Assembly: GCA_039588915.1 (NCBI GenBank)
Contig: JBDGYV010000062.1
Coordinates: forward strand, 1-12,862
DNA from: CAMYLR01 sp039588915
GTDB taxonomy: Bacteria; Gemmatimonadota; Gemmatimonadetes; JACCXV01; JAHWKZ01
Length of the DNA stretch: 12,862 nucleotides
Direction: 5' to 3'
This document shows, piece by piece, positions 5,000-10,973 of this stretch. Below the pieces are notes generated by a model. It was not told the DNA's origin, ran no database searches, and saw only the letters and a list, made by a program, of their open reading frames with translations. A program made the translations under genes and the position numbers. Numbering within the stretch: position 1 is the first letter of the stretch; the number at the start of each line of letters is the position of its first letter.

Positions 5000-6253
5000 T
5001 TGAGCTATCCAGTACCAGCGAACGAAGAAAAACGCGTCGCAGCGTTACGGTCGTATGAGATCGCTGCAACGCCGCCAGAGTTGGCGTACGACGACGTTGC
5101 CGAGCTGGCTGCCGCAATCTGTGACTGTCCCGTCGGTCTGGTGAACTTGATCGAGGACGAAGACGAGTGGTTGAAGGCGAAGTACGGACTCCCTGCGGAC
5201 CTTAGTTGTCTACCGCGTGGCAGTATCTGCTCTACGACGCTATGCCAGAACTCGCTTTTGCTCGTCCCCAACCTGGAGGCGGACGACCGGTTCTCGGATC
5301 ACAAGAGCGTAACCGGTGAGCCTGGATTTCAGTTCTACTGCGGGATGCCGCTGATCAACCAGGACGGGTACGCCTTGGGCACGGTTTGCGTTATGGACTT
5401 CAAGCCCAGGGAGATTAGCAGCGCACAGCAGCTGGCGATAGAACAGTTGGCTAGACAAACGATGGCTCATCTGGAGTTGAGGCGTCAGCTGATCGAAACC
5501 GGCCGTATTTCGGCGGAGTTGGCAGAGACACACGAGCAACTACAGGCCGAGCAGCGAAGGTCGGAGCGTCTTCTGCACAACATCCTGCCGACTCCGATTG
5601 CTGATGAGCTGAAGACCAAGAAGACGGTACAGCCGAAGTACTACGCTCTTGCAACGGTCATGTTTACCGATTTCGAAGGGTTCACGCACCGGGCGGAGGA
5701 GACGGAGCCCCGATCCTTGATCGAAACGCTCGACCAGTTCTTTCGCGGCTTCGACGATATCGCGGAGCGAAACGGACTAGAGAAGATCAAGACGATCGGG
5801 GACTCATTCATGTGTGTTGGCGGGGTTCCCGAAGAAAACGTGACCAATCCCGTCGAGGCGTGTTTGGCCGCGCTCGAGATCACGCGATTCGTTGAACGCG
5901 TCAACAAGCAAAGGAAGAAGCTGGGGTTGGCGCCCTGGCCCGTCAGGGTGGGTCTTCACACCGGACCTTTGATCGCCGGGGTGGTTGGGAAGCGGAAGTT
6001 TGCGTACGACACGTGGGGCAATACCGTGAACGTCGCATCTCGAATCGAATCGACCGGGGTCGCGGGAGGTGTTTGTATCTCGCACCATACGAACGAGCGG
6101 GTAAAGGAGTTCTTCGAGACGGAGTCGCGGGGAAGCGTGGATGTCAAAGAGAAGGGGAAACTCGACGTGTACCTGTTGCGTCGCATCAAACCGGAGTTTT
6201 CGAGGGACGACACGGGGTACCTGCCCAACGAGCGCTTCAGGGCGATGGTCTAG
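5000..6253 (+). CDS. GAF-domain class III adenylate cyclase
   Basis: 417 aa from TTG 5000, chosen because AAGGAG (4988-4993) lies 6 nt upstream and conserved sequence begins at PVPANEEKR; a TTG at 4970 has no such site. Residues about 5-165 form a GAF sensor domain (RSYEIAATPPELAYDD, IEDEDEWLKAKYGL, FYCGMPLINQDGYALGTVCVMD). A helical linker (165-205, LLHNILPTPIADELK) leads to the cyclase domain (215-400). Metal-binding Asp224 (FTDFEGFT) and Asp268 (TIGDSF), adenine-specifying Lys264 and Asp337 (YDTWGN), and transition-state Asn344 and Arg348 (NTVNVASR) are all present, so it should make cAMP. The protein has no membrane segment and is probably a cytoplasmic dimer. It shares segment 3 with the c-di-GMP riboswitch. 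Confidence 0.93.
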   Translation: MSYPVPANEEKRVAALRSYEIAATPPELAYDDVAELAAAICDCPVGLVNLIEDEDEWLKAKYGLPADLSCLPRGSICSTTLCQNSLLLVPNLEADDRFSDHKSVTGEPGFQFYCGMPLINQDGYALGTVCVMDFKPREISSAQQLAIEQLARQTMAHLELRRQLIETGRISAELAETHEQLQAEQRRSERLLHNILPTPIADELKTKKTVQPKYYALATVMFTDFEGFTHRAEETEPRSLIETLDQFFRGFDDIAERNGLEKIKTIGDSFMCVGGVPEENVTNPVEACLAALEITRFVERVNKQRKKLGLAPWPVRVGLHTGPLIAGVVGKRKFAYDTWGNTVNVASRIESTGVAGGVCISHHTNERVKEFFETESRGSVDVKEKGKLDVYLLRRIKPEFSRDDTGYLPNERFRAMV

Positions 6254-6373
6254 ATCGCGTCGCGACTGGTGTTGGTTACCTAGCTGACGTTTTTCTCGCG
6301 GGCGTAAGCATGTCTAAAAAGGTGATAAGAGCCCTTCGTGAGCGTGAAGGTCTAGAAACGTGCGAAACGAGGA

Positions 6374-6397
6374 GGACCCCGCCGTGTGGCGGGGTCC
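6374..6397. terminator. Bidirectional hairpin between convergent genes
   Basis: GGACCCCGCC and GGCGGGGTCC form a perfect 10-bp stem around a GTGT loop. It lies between the cyclase (+, ends 6253) and the hydrolase (-, ends 6427). T-rich sequence is weak on both sides (CGTTT on the minus side), so termination efficiency is uncertain. Confidence 0.7.
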
Positions 6398-6426
6398 CGT
6401 GAAATCCTACTGTGCTTGCGACTCGC

Positions 6427-7176
6427 TCAGGCACCTGGTTCCAGTGCGTGCATCTCCTGGACAGCTTCATCGGTCGTCAACAAGTCGTTGGCAATAAACC
6501 GAAAGTTCGTCATCGCCGCCTTGTACCCGTCGAGTTCGGGAAACTTCGCGGCTGCTGTTCCATCCGTTACGACGGCCACCTCAAACCCTTGCTCTAGCAG
6601 CTCTCGCAGGTGCGCCTCAACGCAGAGGTTGGCTGACATTCCCGCGAGGATCACTTTGTCGATTTTCCGCTTCCGAAGCTGCAGGACCAAATCATTGGCC
6701 TCCGGCCCGTACACCTTATGCGGACTTGTGATCACTGTTTCCCCGTCCTCGATGTACGGCTTGTAGCGCGACAGCCAGTCGGCCCCAGAGCCCTCGAAGC
6801 CATCGACTGTGAGGGCTCCCTTGCGGTCGAACATGTTGATGTTGTGCATCAACACTTCGAGAGTACCCTCGAAGTGCCATCCCTTGTCGGTTGGGTAGTA
6901 GTAATGCGGAGACACAAAGACCTGTACGCCAGCGTCTTTGGCTGCCTCTAGCAGCCGTTCAATGTTCTCGACTGTCCCGTTCTCCTCCACGCTGGCGCCT
7001 ACAGCACCATAAGCGACCCCGTCTGGGTGGAGGAAGTCGTTTTGGGGATCAGTGATGACCAGGGCCGTGCTGGCAAGATCGATCTCCATGCTCGTCTCTG
7101 GTAGCTGAGCGTGCCCAGCGTTGGCCACAAGCAAGCTCACGGGGAGCAGACTTAGAGCGATCCAACGGTTAGTCAT
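6427..7176 (-). CDS. Exported isochorismatase-like cysteine hydrolase
   Basis: 249 aa. The ATG at 7176 follows AAGGAG (minus strand, 7187-7182) by 5 nt. Residues 1-23 look like a signal peptide (LSLLPVSLLVANAGHA, cleavage after AHA-like GHA). The isochorismatase-family catalytic triad is complete: Asp43 (VITDPQNDF), Lys154 (SPHKVYGP) and Cys185 (GMSANLCVEAHLREL, including the cis-peptide region). VTDGTAAA near the end is also typical. Known members hydrolyse isochorismate, nicotinamide or carbamoyl compounds in the cytoplasm; an exported member is less usual, and its substrate is unknown. Convergent with the cyclase, with a shared hairpin between them; it is the last gene of segment 3. Confidence 0.9.
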   Translation of the reverse strand: MTNRWIALSLLPVSLLVANAGHAQLPETSMEIDLASTALVITDPQNDFLHPDGVAYGAVGASVEENGTVENIERLLEAAKDAGVQVFVSPHYYYPTDKGWHFEGTLEVLMHNINMFDRKGALTVDGFEGSGADWLSRYKPYIEDGETVITSPHKVYGPEANDLVLQLRKRKIDKVILAGMSANLCVEAHLRELLEQGFEVAVVTDGTAAAKFPELDGYKAAMTNFRFIANDLLTTDEAVQEMHALEPGA

Positions 7177-7364
7177 TACGGCTCCTTTTAAGAGTTTCTT
7201 GGTTCCGACCGGAAGGGAGATTAGCTCCTTCTACCCGGAAACGGCCAAGACTCCAATGGAATTCCCGGCTTCCACCACTACGGTCGTACTTAGACCCACA
7301 TCTGTTTTGATTGAGTTGCGCGCGTCGGTTTTGAGCGTGAGAGGTCGAGGCTCTCCCCGGCGCA
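7177..7364. other. Intergenic region upstream of the hydrolase
   Basis: No gene is supported. It should carry the minus-strand promoter of the hydrolase. A frame open on the + strand across this stretch is accidental and runs into the tRNA repeat. Together with boundary copy 4 it makes the 378-bp gap to the next gene. Confidence 0.5.
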
Positions 7365-7406
7365 ATAAGCGTGAGGTCGGTGGTTCAATTCCACTAAGGC
7401 CCACCA
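7365..7406 (+). repeat. tRNA-Ile 3' fragment, boundary copy 4
   Basis: ATAAGCGTGAGGTCGG to CCA, starting in the anticodon loop as in copy 1. The T arm and acceptor differ (GGTTCAATTCCACTAAGGCCCACCA in place of CAACTCCACCCAGG). The changes ACTCCACC to ATTCCACT weaken T-stem pairing, so this copy has diverged or descends from a different tRNA-Ile allele. Confidence 0.85.
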
Positions 7407-7410
7407 TGAG

Positions 7411-7437
7411 GAAGCCCCGTCACGGCGGGGCTTCTTT
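7411..7437 (+). terminator. Rho-independent terminator, boundary copy 4
   Basis: Same GAAGCCCCG/CGGGGCTTC stem and TTT run as copies 1, 3 and 5. No + strand gene immediately precedes it, so here it mainly insulates segment 4. Confidence 0.75.
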
Positions 7438-7474
7438 GCTATGTGGAGTGAGTGGTTTAGTGGGGGTCGGAAAG

Positions 7475-7499
7475 GCGTGGTAACGAAAACGGTAACAAG
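7475..7499 (+). repeat. Downstream boundary element, copy 4
   Basis: GCGTGGTAACGAAAACGG then TAACAAG. Both half-sites are present, and the first starts 73 bp after the tRNA CCA. Confidence 0.7.
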
Positions 7500-7554
7500 T
7501 CGATCGGGTATCCTTAGACGGTGATCTGGCCTAGTCATCCCTTGTCGAGAAAAA

Positions 7555-7974
7555 ATGAACATCTGGCGCACCTCAGCTGCCATTCTCAGCTGTATGTGCG
7601 TTACTGCGATGGCACTTGCGTGCGGCGGAGCAGAGCACCGTCCGCCGACGGGAGAAGCCGTTGTGGTGGCGATCGCGATCCCGGACAGCTGGGCCAGCCG
7701 TGACACCGTAGCGATTGAGCTGTCCGAGAGCGTCGACGTCACCGACCTGGAGACCTCTCTTATTGTCGGTCTCTTGCGGTCGGACGGCATCGTCCTCCCG
7801 TTCGCTGCGTACGGTGATGGGAATTGGACTCGGCTGGATCGCGATTCGATCCCCAGGTCAATTATCCAGTACGACAATAACTGGTACCACGCCGTCTCTG
7901 AAGATTCGTTTCAGCCTCTGACCGCAGGGAGCATCGTCCGCTTTGTTCTTGGCGACGAGATGTACGAACCGTGA
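7555..7974 (+). CDS. Lipoprotein of unknown function, probably truncated by an in-frame TGA
   Basis: 139 aa to TGA at 7972-7974. The N-terminus (MNIWRTSAAILSCMCVTAMALAC) is a lipoprotein signal with lipobox ALAC and the lipidated Cys followed by GGAEHRPP. The region VVVAIAIPDSWASRDTVAIELSESVDVTDLETSLIVG suggests a beta-rich domain; no family recognised. Only AGAAAAA precedes the ATG, a weak ribosome site. The frame continues beyond the TGA without any stop into the next coding region (to 8604), in protein-like sequence, so this may be the first part of a gene of about 348 residues broken by a nonsense mutation. The alternative is two separate genes. Confidence 0.7.
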   Translation: MNIWRTSAAILSCMCVTAMALACGGAEHRPPTGEAVVVAIAIPDSWASRDTVAIELSESVDVTDLETSLIVGLLRSDGIVLPFAAYGDGNWTRLDRDSIPRSIIQYDNNWYHAVSEDSFQPLTAGSIVRFVLGDEMYEP

Positions 7975-8061
7975 GGCCAGATCACAGATTTTCAACCGCG
8001 AGTCATCCCCTACTACAAGCCCGTCGACCGAGTCGGAGTGGTACTTAGCGAGGAGCGACCA

Positions 8062-8604
8062 GTGCAGCTGATGCGCAGTATCGAGCCGGACTCGGTACCG
8101 GCGCGGTTGATTGCGCTCATACGGGAGGAGTTCGAGCGACGGGAGCGAAGTGCGGCTTTGCGTGAAGCTCCGGGATACAAGGAGGGCATTCTCGCGTTCG
8201 GTCATCCAGTGGATGCCGCAGCGAGGGCAAAAGAGCCGCTTCGTTTCCCGATCTTCTACCATGGGAGAATCGGTCAAGATGGCGGAGCTCTGTACTATTT
8301 CCAGGCGAAGAGAGTGTATCCGGTTGTCCCGAACGAGAAGCCGGGCTATTCCGCCTACGAACCTTTTACCGTGTTTCAGGGTTGGGTTCTATCACGAGAC
8401 GGCTCGTACGATTTTTCTCAGCCCCATATAACGTTGACATGTTGCAGTGGGATGAACGTTGGCGGGGTGGAGCCGTTCGCCATTCTTGTCTTCAAGGGAC
8501 GACACTTCGTTATTGCGGAGACTGGGGGTTGGGAGTACCGAGAGAAAACGATTTTCGAGATCGGGAGCTCCGGAATCGAACCAGTGCTTGAGGATCTCTA
8601 TTGA
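8062..8604 (+). CDS. Unknown protein, or second half of the interrupted lipoprotein gene
   Basis: 180 aa from GTG 8062, which has AGGAG (8051-8055) 6 nt upstream; GTG 8038 is also in frame but has CGGA directly against it. The sequence has RIGQDGGALYYFQAKRVYP, FTVFQGWVLSRDGSYDFSQPHITLTCC and FAILVFKGRHFVIAETGGWEYREKTIFEI, a beta-rich pattern; no family recognised and no signal peptide. It is in the same frame as the upstream lipoprotein, and the 21 codons between (GQITDFQPRVIPYYKPVDRV and on) are open and protein-like. Lack of its own export signal would fit a broken single gene. The TGA stop is 3 bp before boundary copy 5 begins. Confidence 0.65.
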   Translation: MQLMRSIEPDSVPARLIALIREEFERRERSAALREAPGYKEGILAFGHPVDAAARAKEPLRFPIFYHGRIGQDGGALYYFQAKRVYPVVPNEKPGYSAYEPFTVFQGWVLSRDGSYDFSQPHITLTCCSGMNVGGVEPFAILVFKGRHFVIAETGGWEYREKTIFEIGSSGIEPVLEDLY

Positions 8605-8606
8605 GA

Positions 8607-8632
8607 TGGTTCAACTCCACCCAGGCCCACCA
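8607..8632 (+). repeat. tRNA-Ile 3' fragment, boundary copy 5 (short)
   Basis: Only the T arm and acceptor strand remain (TGGTTCAACTCC, CCCAGGCCCACCA), identical to copies 1-3. The homology starts immediately after the stop codon of the preceding gene. Confidence 0.82.
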
Positions 8633-8636
8633 TGAG

Positions 8637-8663
8637 GAAGCCCCGTCACGGCGGGGCTTCTTT
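8637..8663 (+). terminator. Rho-independent terminator, boundary copy 5
   Basis: Identical stem-loop to copies 1, 3 and 4, with a TTT run, 33 nt after the preceding stop codon. It serves as the natural terminator of segment 4. Confidence 0.82.
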
Positions 8664-8699
8664 GCTTTTCCGAAGCATGTCGTTCGGCAGCCCTGAGGG

Positions 8700-8724
8700 G
8701 CGTGGTAACAAGAACGGTGACAAG
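8700..8724 (+). repeat. Downstream boundary element, copy 5
   Basis: GCGTGGTAACAAGAACGG then TGACAAG. Both half-sites are intact; the first starts 72 bp after the tRNA CCA. The remaining 76 bp to the next gene should contain its promoter. Confidence 0.7.
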
Positions 8725-8800
8725 AGCGGGGGTCTGAATACCTTCAGCCGGAGTGATGTTCTTCACAGACGAAGCCATGAAGTAAGAGTACCCGTGCCTA

Positions 8801-10831
8801 ATGCAGCCTGAACGCTTCATCGCCACCATCCTGTTTACCGACATCGTCAGCTCGACCGAGCGCGCCACGGAACTTGGTGATCGCGGCTGGCGAGACCTGC
8901 TGGCCCAACACCACGAGATTGTGCGCCAGGAGCTCAGTCGTTTCCAGGGTCGAGAGATCGCTACCGCAGGCGATGGCTTTCTGGCGGTGCTTGACGGCAC
9001 AACGCGTGGCATCCTGTGTGCCAGCGCGATTCGCGATGCAGTTGAAGAGCTCGGGCTACAGGTGCGTTGCGGTCTGCATATGGGGCAGGTGGAGCGAGAA
9101 GCTGGTGGGGACATTGGTGGGATCTCGGTACATGTAGGTGCGCGTGTGGTGGCGGAGGCCGAGGCGGGGGAGGTGCTGGTATCAGGTACTGTACGGGATG
9201 CGGAGTTGGGATCGGGCTTCGGGTTTGACGACCGGGGCCAGTACGAGCTCAAGGGAGTGCCAGGCCAGTGGACACTGTACGCGGTAACAAGAATCCCGGA
9301 GGAGGCGTACGAGCGGCAGTGGGAAGCCGTAGCTCAACAATTCGTGCCGCAGACCGAAGCGGGCAAGTCGATCGCTGTGCTGCCGTTTGCCAACTTGAGC
9401 GCCGATCCGGAGAACGAGTACTTCTCGGACGGCGTGACGGAGACGATCCTGACGACGCTGTCGCGGGTGCGGGACCTCAAGGTGATTTCGCGGACCTCTG
9501 TCATGCGGCTGAAGGGCACGACCAAGAGCCTGCACGAGATCGCGTCGGAGCTCGGTGTGGCGCACGTCGTACAGGGAGCGGTGCAGCGATCAGGCAATCG
9601 AGTGCGTATTACGACCCAGTTGATCGATGCGCGGACGGACGAGCACCGCTGGGCGGAGACGTACGATCGCGATCTCGAGGACATCTTCGCCATTCAGAGC
9701 GATGTGGCGGAGCGGATTGTGGGGTCGCTACAGGCGGTACTGACGCCGGTGGAGAAGGCGCAATTGGAGGGTCGTCTAACGGAGAGCGTCGAGGCGTACG
9801 AACTGTACCTCAAGGGTCGCCACTTCTTGGCCCTGCGTATGGGTGCGGCGCTGGGGCAGGCGGTGGAGTGGTTCCGGGGCGCGGTGGAGGCGGATCCCGA
9901 GTTCGCGCAGGCGTGGGCGGGCCTAGCCAACGCTTACGCCCTTTTGCCGTACTACGCCGACGCGTCCACGACAGAGATACGTTCGCAAGCGCGGGCTGCG
10001 GCGGAGCAGGCACTGGCGATCGATCCGTGTCTGGGTGAGCCCCACGCGGCGCTGGGTGTGGTAGCCCAGACGGCCTGGGATTGGGAAGAGACGGAGCGGG
10101 AGTTCCGCCGTGCCCTGGAGCTCAGCCCGGGCTCGGCGACAGCGCACCAATGGTATGGATCCTTCCTGGTCTATCGAGGTGAGCACGACGAGGCGATCGC
10201 GCTACTGGAGCACGCTTCGGAGGTCGACCCGTTGTCGCTGCCGATCCACGCGGCGCTCGGAGTGGCGAGCCTTTGCGCCCGTCGGTACGACCGGGCAGAG
10301 GCGATCTACCGCAAAGGGCTTGAGCTGGACCCCAACTTCGTCATGCTGCACAACAATCTGGCGCACCTCTACGAGGTGCAGGGTCGGTATGAGGAGGCTC
10401 TGGCAGAGATGGAAACCTCCGCCCGGCTCAATCCAGATTGGGTCTCGCTTGATCGCGTTGCGGCGGAGCGGACGGGGTACGCTGAACGCGGTGAGCGCGG
10501 GTACTGGGAGGCAGACCTCGAATGGAAGCGATCGCAAGAATGGTCGCCTAGGCGGGCCTACGGTACGGCTGTGGCGTGTGCCGCGCTCGGTTGGACCGAC
10601 GAGGCGTTTGTGCATCTGGACCGGCTCGTGGACTCGCGACATCCGGTGGCTCTTCAGATCGCGCCAGACCCTCACTTTGACCTACTGCGGTCGGAGCCGC
10701 GATTCGCGGCGATTCTCGATAAGATCGGGCTAGGCAGGAGTGGTGACAGCGGCTCGGTTAGCGCTAGTCAGGTCGTATCCCACCATGAGAAAGCCCCGTC
10801 ACGGCGGGGCTTCTTTGGGTTCAGAAGGTAA
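8801..10831 (+). CDS. Class III cyclase-like, TolB-like and TPR protein with repeat-encoded C-terminus
   Basis: 676 aa. ATG 8801 gives a natural cyclase start (FIATILFTDIVSSTERA), though no strong Shine-Dalgarno is seen. Residues 5-165 form a class III cyclase domain. Metal Asp14 and Asp58 (AGDGF), Asp104 and Arg115 are kept, but the adenine-specifying Lys is Ala54 and the transition-state Asn is His111, so activity is doubtful; this variant is common in cyclase-TPR fusions. Residues 188-315 are a TolB N-terminal-like (FlgO/CadC-type) domain (IAVLPFANLSADPENEYFSDGV, SELGVAHVVQGAV). Residues 330-545 hold TPR repeats (EAIYRKGLELDPNF and others). The last 16 residues (HHEKAPSRRGFFGFRR) are read from boundary copy 6, so the native end is probably near IGLG at about 646. 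Probably a cytoplasmic signalling or scaffold protein. Confidence 0.9.
   Translation: MQPERFIATILFTDIVSSTERATELGDRGWRDLLAQHHEIVRQELSRFQGREIATAGDGFLAVLDGTTRGILCASAIRDAVEELGLQVRCGLHMGQVEREAGGDIGGISVHVGARVVAEAEAGEVLVSGTVRDAELGSGFGFDDRGQYELKGVPGQWTLYAVTRIPEEAYERQWEAVAQQFVPQTEAGKSIAVLPFANLSADPENEYFSDGVTETILTTLSRVRDLKVISRTSVMRLKGTTKSLHEIASELGVAHVVQGAVQRSGNRVRITTQLIDARTDEHRWAETYDRDLEDIFAIQSDVAERIVGSLQAVLTPVEKAQLEGRLTESVEAYELYLKGRHFLALRMGAALGQAVEWFRGAVEADPEFAQAWAGLANAYALLPYYADASTTEIRSQARAAAEQALAIDPCLGEPHAALGVVAQTAWDWEETEREFRRALELSPGSATAHQWYGSFLVYRGEHDEAIALLEHASEVDPLSLPIHAALGVASLCARRYDRAEAIYRKGLELDPNFVMLHNNLAHLYEVQGRYEEALAEMETSARLNPDWVSLDRVAAERTGYAERGERGYWEADLEWKRSQEWSPRRAYGTAVACAALGWTDEAFVHLDRLVDSRHPVALQIAPDPHFDLLRSEPRFAAILDKIGLGRSGDSGSVSASQVVSHHEKAPSRRGFFGFRR
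10779..10788 (+). repeat. tRNA-Ile terminal remnant, boundary copy 6
   Basis: Only CCCACCA plus TGA of the tRNA end remains before the terminator; the T arm is gone. The identity is secure only because the following terminator and downstream element match the other copies. It lies inside the 3' end of the TPR gene. Confidence 0.65.
10791..10816 (+). terminator. Rho-independent terminator, boundary copy 6, inside a coding sequence
   Basis: AAGCCCCG pairs with CGGGGCTT; a G-to-A change removes the outer pair present in other copies. The stop codon of the TPR gene (10829-10831) lies after the hairpin, so translating ribosomes would interfere with it. Efficiency here is doubtful. Confidence 0.6.
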
Positions 10832-10852
10832 GTAAGTGTCGGGGCTCTGAGA

Positions 10853-10877
10853 GCGTGGCAACAAAGACGGTGACAGG
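10853..10877 (+). repeat. Downstream boundary element, copy 6
   Basis: GCGTGGCAACAAAGACGG then TGACAGG. The first half-site starts 72 bp after the tRNA remnant CCA, the same spacing as in copies 3, 4 and 5. Confidence 0.68.
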
Positions 10878-10887
10878 CGCTAGTAGC

Positions 10888-10914
10888 TTGAGGACTGCGC
10901 CGCAGCGTTAGAAT
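10888..10914 (+). promoter_or_regulatory. Possible promoter of the two-component operon
   Basis: TTGAGG and TAGAAT (5 of 6 matches at the -10) are separated by 15 bp, shorter than ideal. It would start transcription about 50 nt upstream of the response regulator ATG. It lies just outside the last boundary element, so the operon does not depend on the array for a promoter. Confidence 0.35.
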
Positions 10915-10973
10915 CTTCTCACAAATGGCCGCCAGCGTTGCTGTACGCTGGCACGAGATCATACGTTCCCGTC

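Larger units (their letters stand above)
235..10877 (+). mobile_element. Array of five gene segments separated by tRNA-Ile 3'-fragment boundaries
   Basis: Six same-strand copies of a tRNA-Ile 3' fragment end at CCA positions 275, 1143, 3847, 7406, 8632 and 10785. Intact boundaries have three parts in fixed order: tRNA fragment, terminator hairpin, then a GGTAACAA/ACGGTRACAAG element. Segments between boundaries are 868, 2704, 3559, 1226 and 2153 bp and hold unrelated genes in both orientations. Tyrosine recombinases commonly integrate elements at tRNA 3' ends and leave a partial tRNA at the far boundary; repeated integration at one tRNA would give this layout. No recombinase gene lies in the window, so mobility is inferred. 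Divergence between copies (lost terminator in copy 2, shortened copies 5 and 6) suggests stepwise accumulation rather than recent duplication. Confidence 0.65.

Noticed and set aside
7365..7406. A functional tRNA-Ile gene
   Set aside because: Neither this copy nor copy 1 has an upstream acceptor strand, D arm or anticodon stem 5' strand that pairs correctly. Only the 3' half is present.
7290..7877. Minus-strand frame of 195 codons over boundary copy 4 (LVELNHRPHAY)
   Set aside because: It is tRNA antisense plus antisense of the lipoprotein gene; no ribosome site, and the + strand gene has a lipoprotein signal. Its LVTVFVTT segment is treated only as a possible integrase fossil.
7972..7974. 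Selenocysteine at the in-frame TGA
   Set aside because: The context (MYEP-TGA-GQI) has no redox motif, no selenocysteine insertion hairpin is apparent just downstream, and no selenoprotein family fits.
9268..10038. Second long + strand frame and several minus-strand frames inside the cyclase-TPR gene
   Set aside because: These are shadow frames of a GC-rich gene whose own frame shows continuous recognised domains; the alternatives are low-complexity Gly/Arg/Ala.
235..10788. CRISPR array
   Set aside because: Repeats are kilobases apart, contain a tRNA end and a terminator, and the intervals hold genes rather than short spacers. No cas genes are seen.
235..10877. Class 1-type integron with attC sites
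   Set aside because: The boundaries lack the paired R and L boxes and long imperfect palindrome of attC; they match tRNA-Ile plus a terminator instead. No integron integrase is in the window.
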